Translations under genes and position numbers: made by a program
From: Solidesulfovibrio alcoholivorans DSM 5433
GTDB lineage: Bacteria > Desulfobacterota > Desulfovibrionia > Desulfovibrionales > Desulfovibrionaceae
Assembly (NCBI RefSeq): GCF_000702665.1
Contig: NZ_JNJA01000014.1
Location: 37,648-101,647 of the forward strand
DNA: 64,000 nucleotides
Direction: 5' to 3'
The notes under the pieces: generated by a model
What the model was told of the DNA's origin: nothing
Seen by the model: only the letters and a program-made list of their open reading frames with translations
The model's database searches: none
In this document: positions 58,194 to 64,000 of the stretch, piece by piece
Position numbering within the stretch: position 1 is the stretch's first letter
Layout: every line of letters begins with the position of its first letter

Positions 58194-59411
58194 ATGCGTT
58201 TTGTCGACGAAGCCTGGATCGTTGTCCGCTCGGGCAAGGGCGGGCGTGGTGCGGTGTCTTTTCGCCGCGAGAAGTTCATTCCCCGGGGCGGCCCGGACGG
58301 CGGCGACGGCGGCAAGGGCGGCGACATCGTCTTTCGCGCCGACCCGGACCTGCTGACCCTGTACGACCTGCGCCTCAAGCGCATCTACGAGGCCAGGAAC
58401 GGCGAAGGCGGCATGGGCCGCCAGAAAAACGGCCGGGCCGCCGAGGACCTCGTCATCCGCGTCCCCGTGGGCACGGAGCTCTACGAGCTGCCGGCCCCCG
58501 ATGCGCCCGATACGACGGGCGCGGCGCAACCCGCCAGCGAGCCCGAGATCCCGGACGACGACGGCGACATCGAAGGCCTGGTCGTCGACGAGCACGGCTT
58601 CGTGCGCGAGGCTCCGGACTTCGAGCCCAACCCGGACCTGATCGCGGAAAGCGAGGTCCGCGAGCACGAGGACGAGGCGCGGCTCCTGGCCGACCTCACG
58701 ACCCCGGGGCAGGACTACATCGCCTGCCGGGGCGGGCGCGGCGGCAAGGGCAACCTGCACTTCGCCTCGGCCACCATGCGCACGCCGCGTTTCGCCCAGC
58801 CCGGCGAGCCCGGCGAGGAGCGCCGCATCCGGCTCGTGCTCAAGGTCCTGGCCGACGTCGGCATCATCGGCCTGCCAAACGCGGGCAAATCGACGTTCAT
58901 CGCGGCCGTGAGCCGCGCCCGGCCGAAAATCGCGGCCTACCCCTTCACCACGCTCACGCCCAACCTCGGCGTGATCGAAAACGACTACGGCGACCGGCTC
59001 ATCCTGGCCGACATCCCGGGGCTCATCGAAGGCGCGCACCTGGGCCAGGGCCTGGGCCACCGTTTCCTGCGCCACGTGGAGCGCACGCGGGTGCTCCTGC
59101 ACGTCGTCTCCGCCGAGGACGCCTCGCCCGAGGGCGTGTTCGAAGTCTTCAACGTCGTGGACGAGGAACTGCGCCTGTTCGACGCACGCCTGGCCGAGCG
59201 GCCGCAGCTGCGCGTGGTCAACAAGATCGACCTGCTCTCCCCCGAGGAGCTGGCCGCACGTAAGGCCGCCGTGGCCGATGCCGGGCAGAAGGTTTTTTTC
59301 ATGTCCGCGCTCACGGGCGAAGGCGTGGAAGACGTGCTGGAAGCCTTGTGGCAGGCCGCCGCACCGCGCCGCGAAGACGTGAAAGAGGAAGACGGGACGG
59401 ACGCGCAGTAG
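58194..59411 (+). CDS. obg: Obg/CgtA family GTPase
   Basis: Essential GTPase of ribosome assembly and stress control, 405 residues. The glycine-rich Obg fold is recognised by KGGRGAVSFRREKFIPRGGP, GGDGGKGGDIVFRAD and GGRGGKGNLHFASATMRTP. The G domain has GLPNAGKSTFI, DIPGLIEGAHLGQGLG and NKIDLLSPEE. An acidic insertion of about 60 residues (about residues 103-160, between VGTELYE and LLADLTT) interrupts the Obg fold where most members have a short turn. The start follows AAGGAG. Confidence 0.93.
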   Translation: MRFVDEAWIVVRSGKGGRGAVSFRREKFIPRGGPDGGDGGKGGDIVFRADPDLLTLYDLRLKRIYEARNGEGGMGRQKNGRAAEDLVIRVPVGTELYELPAPDAPDTTGAAQPASEPEIPDDDGDIEGLVVDEHGFVREAPDFEPNPDLIAESEVREHEDEARLLADLTTPGQDYIACRGGRGGKGNLHFASATMRTPRFAQPGEPGEERRIRLVLKVLADVGIIGLPNAGKSTFIAAVSRARPKIAAYPFTTLTPNLGVIENDYGDRLILADIPGLIEGAHLGQGLGHRFLRHVERTRVLLHVVSAEDASPEGVFEVFNVVDEELRLFDARLAERPQLRVVNKIDLLSPEELAARKAAVADAGQKVFFMSALTGEGVEDVLEALWQAAAPRREDVKEEDGTDAQ

Positions 59412-59487
59412 CCGCTTCCGCCGCCGCGAAAACCCGGGCGCCCTCTTGCCGCGAACAACGCGCAAGGGGGCGCTTGCCGTTTGGCGG

Positions 59488-59643
59488 TCAGAACATTTTG
59501 CGAAGCAGCGACAGCACGAAGAGGATCAGGAAAATATAGAACAGAATCTTCGCCATGCCGACCGCCGCGCTGGCGATGCCGGTAAAACCCACGATGCCGG
59601 CGATCAGGGCGATGACGAGAAAGGTGACGGTCCAGGACAGCAT
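59488..59643 (-). CDS. Small membrane protein, DUF1328/YtjA type
   Basis: A 51-residue protein beginning [16 protein letters not shown] with a second hydrophobic helix ([15 protein letters not shown]) and a basic end RKMF. The two-helix pattern, the LSWTVTF start and the [16 protein letters not shown] turn are those of the UPF0391/YtjA family found across bacteria, of unknown and possibly stress-related function. The ATG at 59643 has GGAGGA upstream on the minus strand. The gene stands alone between obg and the ClC gene. Confidence 0.88.
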   Translation of the reverse strand: MLSWTVTFLVIALIAGIVGFTGIASAAVGMAKILFYIFLILFVLSLLRKMF

Positions 59644-59756
59644 AGGCATCCTCCGGTTATACGTCGTGCGAAGGGAAACCGGTTCTCCCTATGCTCTCTG
59701 TAGGACGTCACCGGGGCTTCGGCAAGAAAATAACGCCTTGCGGCAGTCCCACGCTC

Positions 59757-61253
59757 CTACTTCCCCTTTCGGGGTGGTCCGGGAGGGGCCCCCGCCCCCT
59801 CCTGGCCGCCGGAGGCGTCCCCCCTGTCCCCTCCTCCACATCCCCCTTGCCCGGACAGGTGCAGCGTGCGCCCCAGCAGCAGCGTGTAGATGGGCTTGCC
59901 GCCCAGGGATTCGGCCGTGACCACCGAGGCGATGCAGGCGATGAGCAGCGGCAAAGTCAGGTCGTAGTTGCGGGTCATCTCCATGATGAGCACCATGCCC
60001 GTCAGCGGCGCGCGCACGGTGGCCGCAAAAAGCGCCCCCATGCCGGCCACGGCGAACATGCCCGGGAAAAGCGTCTGATCCGGCCAAAGCACCGTGACCG
60101 CCTCGCCGAAGGCCATGCCGAGCAGCGTGCCGAGCGCCAGCATGGGCGCGAAGATGCCGCCCGGCGCGCCCGTGGCGTAGGAAAAAAGCGTGCTCGCGAA
60201 GCGGCAGACGAAAAACAGCAGCAGCAACGGCACCCCCACCGTACCGGTCAGGGCGTGGCGCAACACCTTGTAGCCGCCGCCGGTGAGCTCCGGCACGCTC
60301 CAGGCGATGACGCCCATGCCCGCGCCAACGGCCAGGGCGTACAGCCACGGCCAGCGCGACGCCGCCCGGTCCACCTTCGAGAGTGCGCCGAGCAGCAGCG
60401 TGTTGAACACCGCGCCCACAAGCCCGATCAGTACGCCGAAGACGAAGAAAAACCACAATTCGCCCAGGCGCGGTACGGCGAAGACGCGCATGGCGATGGC
60501 TGGCCCGGCGTCGAGCACCACCCGCGCCACGATGTCGGCGGCCACGGACGCGATGACAACGCAATGGAACGAGACGAAGTTGAAATGAAACGAGCGGCGC
60601 ATCTCCTCGACGACAAAGAGGATGCCGGCCAGGGGCGCGTTGAACGCCGCCGCGAGCCCGGCCCCGGCCCCGGCGGCGACCAGCGAGTGGAGCACCTGCG
60701 GGTCCCGCTGGCGGCACAGCTGGCCGAGGAACCGCCCGAGCGCGCCGCCCATGTGGATGGTCGGCCCTTCGCGGCCCATGCTCATGCCGCTGCCAAGCGA
60801 CAGCACGCCGCCGACGAGCTTGACCGGCAGCACGCGCAAGGGTCGCAGCCTGCGCACGCCGGCCAGCGCCCCCTCGATCTCCTGGATGCCGCTGCCCGCG
60901 GCCTCGGGCGCGAAAAACCGCACCAAGGCCACGGCCGCCACGGTGAGCCCGGCCGACAGGAGCATGGAAACCGCCAGCCCTCCGCCGAAGGCCGCCTCTG
61001 CGGCCGCGGCCAGTGCCCTGCGCTCTTGCTCCAGATATCCCGCCCCGGCCAGGAGCGCCGCGGCCACGAGCCCCGTGACCGCGCCCACCATGGCGGCGAT
61101 GCAAAAGATGGGGGCCAGCCGGCGGTTGAGCATTTCAAACCGCCGCAGCAGGCTGCACGGCAGGGAGGAAAGCAGCGCGTCCTCGCCGCCCTGTCCCTCC
61201 GGGGAGGCCGGAGGGACAGGCGGTACGGGAAGGCTCGGCGGCGCGGCGGGCAC
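59757..61253 (-). CDS. ClC-family chloride channel or antiporter
   Basis: A membrane protein of up to 498 residues. The ClC signatures are GSGIQEIEG (GSGIP variant), SMGREGPTIHMGG with the gating glutamate, and GGIFAPMLALG. The loop NAPLAGILFVVEEM matches the family too. The start is uncertain: GTG at 61253 keeps a plausible amphipathic N-terminal helix, while ATG at 61133 removes it; neither has a good ribosome site. The last 20 or so residues (GDASGGQEGAGAPPGPPRKG) are encoded by a copy of the dispersed hairpin element and are probably not functional. It follows the RlmI-like gene by eight bases. Confidence 0.88.
   Translation of the reverse strand: MPAAPPSLPVPPVPPASPEGQGGEDALLSSLPCSLLRRFEMLNRRLAPIFCIAAMVGAVTGLVAAALLAGAGYLEQERRALAAAAEAAFGGGLAVSMLLSAGLTVAAVALVRFFAPEAAGSGIQEIEGALAGVRRLRPLRVLPVKLVGGVLSLGSGMSMGREGPTIHMGGALGRFLGQLCRQRDPQVLHSLVAAGAGAGLAAAFNAPLAGILFVVEEMRRSFHFNFVSFHCVVIASVAADIVARVVLDAGPAIAMRVFAVPRLGELWFFFVFGVLIGLVGAVFNTLLLGALSKVDRAASRWPWLYALAVGAGMGVIAWSVPELTGGGYKVLRHALTGTVGVPLLLLFFVCRFASTLFSYATGAPGGIFAPMLALGTLLGMAFGEAVTVLWPDQTLFPGMFAVAGMGALFAATVRAPLTGMVLIMEMTRNYDLTLPLLIACIASVVTAESLGGKPIYTLLLGRTLHLSGQGGCGGGDRGDASGGQEGAGAPPGPPRKGK
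59774..59817 (-). repeat. Dispersed hairpin element, copy 8, inside the end of the ClC gene
   Basis: Minus-strand GCCTCCGGCGGCCAGGAGGG, hairpin AGGAGGGGGC to CCCCTCC, then GGACC. It is read in frame as the C-terminal tail. Confidence 0.7.
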
Positions 61254-61261
61254 GGGATGGC

Positions 61262-62455
61262 TCAGCGCCGCAGCAGACGCAGGGTGAAGGATTTGAGGTA
61301 GTCGGTCTCGGCCATGGCCGGATGGGCCGGATGGTCGGGGCCCTGCCGGCCCTGGGCCAGCACCTGGGCGCGGCGTCCGGCGGCGTTGGCCGCGCGAAGC
61401 GCCACACGGCGCAGGTCCCAGGCGTCCACGTGCTGGGAGCAGGAGCAGGTCATGAGGATGCCGTCGTCGGCCAGCACGTCCATGGCCAGGCGATTGAGGC
61501 GCTCGTAGGCCCGCAGGCCCGCTTCCAGGTCCTTCCTGCGCTTGACCAGGGCCGGTGGATCGAGGCTGACCACGTCGAAAGTCCGCCCGGAGGCGGCGCA
61601 TTCCTCGAGAAAAGCCCCGGCGTCGGCGCGCACGGCCTCGACGCTGCCCGCCACGCCGTTTCGCGCGGCGTTTTGCGCGGCCATGTCGCGCGCGGCTTCC
61701 GAGGAGTCCAGGCACACGGCCGACGCGGCCCCGGCCAGGGCCGCGCGCACGGAAAAGGCCCCGGCATAGGCGAAGAGGTCGAGCACGGTCCTGCCGCGCA
61801 CGAGCCGGCACAGGGCGGTGCGGTTTTCGCGCATGTCGTAGAACCAGCCGGTTTTTTGCCCCGAAAGCGCGGGTACGGCGAAGCGTGCGCCGTCCTCGTC
61901 GATCTCCAGGAATTCCGGGGCTTCGCCGTAGGCCGTCTCCACCGCGCGCGGCAGGCCCTCCAGGTCGCGCGAGGCCGCGTCGTTGCGCCAGATGACGGCG
62001 CGCGGCGACAGCTCCGCGAGCACGGCCTCGAGGATCACGTCGCGAAGCCCCTCCGCGCCGGCCGTGGTGAGCTGCCCCACGACCACGTCGCCGTAGCGGT
62101 CGAGGACCACGCCCGGCACATGGTCGCCCTCGGAAAAAAGCAGCCGGTAATACGGCGTGGCGTAGAACCGCGCGCGCAGGGCCAGGGCGTCGCGGATGCG
62201 GGAGCGAAAGAAATCGACGTCGAGGCGCGTGTCCGGGTCGCTATCCATGACCCGGGCGCAGATGAGCGAGCCGGGGTTGACCGTGACGACGCCGAGCGGC
62301 CGGCCGCGCGAGGCCGTAACCACGGCGGCCTGTCCCGGCGCGAAGGCGGTGAGCGGGGTTTTCTTCGTGTCCACCTCGTTGCTGAACACCCACAGGTGTC
62401 CGGCGCGAAGGCGGCGTTCCTCGTTGTTCTTGAGCGTCAGTATGGGCATGTCCAT
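61262..62455 (-). CDS. RlmI-like rRNA (cytosine-C5) methyltransferase
   Basis: A 397-residue class I SAM-dependent methyltransferase. An N-terminal PUA-like domain (LRAGHLWVFSNEV) precedes the YhcF-like middle and the methyltransferase core with VLDLFAYAGAFSVRAAL near residue 220, VCLDSS and the catalytic-site-like FDVVSLDPPALVK, then MTCSCSQHVD with the conserved Cys. This architecture is that of RlmI, which methylates C1962 of 23S rRNA. Two ATGs, 62455 and 62449, are possible; no strong ribosome site is visible. It is the first gene before the ClC gene. Confidence 0.88.
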   Translation of the reverse strand: MDMPILTLKNNEERRLRAGHLWVFSNEVDTKKTPLTAFAPGQAAVVTASRGRPLGVVTVNPGSLICARVMDSDPDTRLDVDFFRSRIRDALALRARFYATPYYRLLFSEGDHVPGVVLDRYGDVVVGQLTTAGAEGLRDVILEAVLAELSPRAVIWRNDAASRDLEGLPRAVETAYGEAPEFLEIDEDGARFAVPALSGQKTGWFYDMRENRTALCRLVRGRTVLDLFAYAGAFSVRAALAGAASAVCLDSSEAARDMAAQNAARNGVAGSVEAVRADAGAFLEECAASGRTFDVVSLDPPALVKRRKDLEAGLRAYERLNRLAMDVLADDGILMTCSCSQHVDAWDLRRVALRAANAAGRRAQVLAQGRQGPDHPAHPAMAETDYLKSFTLRLLRR

Positions 62456-62509
62456 GGCTGGCACGGTACGGCAGCGGCGCGGCCGACGCAAGATGGAGCA
62501 AGGCGCGGC

Positions 62510-63916
<1,407 letters not shown>

Positions 63917-63928
63917 AATCCTAGGGAA

Positions 63929-63990
63929 TCGGGGGAGGGAACCCCTCTTTTTATGCTGCGGGCCGCGTGGCCCGGGGTTCCCTCCCCCGA
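63929..63990. repeat. Large inverted repeat upstream of the orphan regulator
   Basis: Perfect 17-bp arms, TCGGGGGAGGGAACCCC (63929-63945) and GGGGTTCCCTCCCCCGA (63974-63990), around 28 bases that include a smaller GGGCC hairpin. The geometry matches the repeat at 50969-51030, though the arm sequences differ. Confidence 0.8.
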
Positions 63991-64000
63991 GCCCCCACCC

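Overview
The window is GC-rich, gene-dense DNA from a Desulfovibrio-type sulfate reducer, most like the Solidesulfovibrio fructosivorans/magneticus group. The evidence is gene content: an HdrABC-FlxABCD module beside a highly conserved iron alcohol dehydrogenase, a MOP-type molybdenum aldehyde oxidoreductase, an HndABCD electron-bifurcating hydrogenase whose subunits have the expected lengths, and a c-heme chemoreceptor. No tRNA, rRNA, IS element or CRISPR array was found.

Layout. 1-4.3 kb: rpiA, then a leftward group of periplasmic thioredoxin, CcdA-like protein and two ArsC proteins, and a coiled-coil lipoprotein. 4.1-12.8 kb: adh behind a sigma-54 promoter, then hdrCBA-flxDCBA. 12.9-17.2 kb: a ferritin-like protein, a TrfA-like protein, and a PAS histidine kinase with an NtrC-type regulator. 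17.6-31.2 kb: a second sigma-54 promoter and a long run of mostly overlapping genes: MoeA-like, aldehyde oxidoreductase, an Hdr/GltD-like Fe-S fusion, a small Cys4 protein, a methyltransferase (TrsM-like), a C-GCAxxG-C-C protein, a radical SAM protein (TrsS-like), an AMP-ligase-like protein, XdhC, a MocA-HD fusion and a histidine phosphatase. 31.4-39.3 kb: an RND efflux pair, CheW, a chemoreceptor and a small XRE regulator with a perfect 12-bp-arm palindrome upstream. 39.5-43.2 kb: a second Fe-ADH coupled to a second, paralogous kinase/NtrC pair. 43.6-45.9 kb: a tetraheme cytochrome and a c-heme chemoreceptor. 46.2-55.6 kb: hndABCD behind a third sigma-54 promoter and a Rex site, then aspA, an unknown gene, hydE and hydF. 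55.9-64 kb: potassium uptake (trkH/trkA type), obg, a tiny membrane protein, a ClC transporter, an RlmI-like methyltransferase and an orphan NtrC-type regulator.

How it fits together. ADH, Hdr-Flx, aldehyde oxidoreductase and Hnd make a plausible ethanol/aldehyde/H2/NADH redox network. The three sigma-54 promoters at adh, the aldehyde oxidoreductase locus and hnd share a TTTT(G)ACCCA element 190, 190 and 192 bp upstream of the -24 box, which suggests one enhancer-binding protein coordinates them. The two NtrC-type regulators encoded beside these genes are the obvious candidates. The least explained part is the aldehyde oxidoreductase accessory locus, where a radical SAM enzyme, a methyltransferase, Cys-rich proteins and an adenylating enzyme travel with recognisable molybdenum-cofactor genes.

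A dispersed hairpin element (core GCCTCCGGCGGCC) sits in many gaps and forms the 3' ends of two genes. Calls rest on reading motifs, start sites and context; no database search was run.
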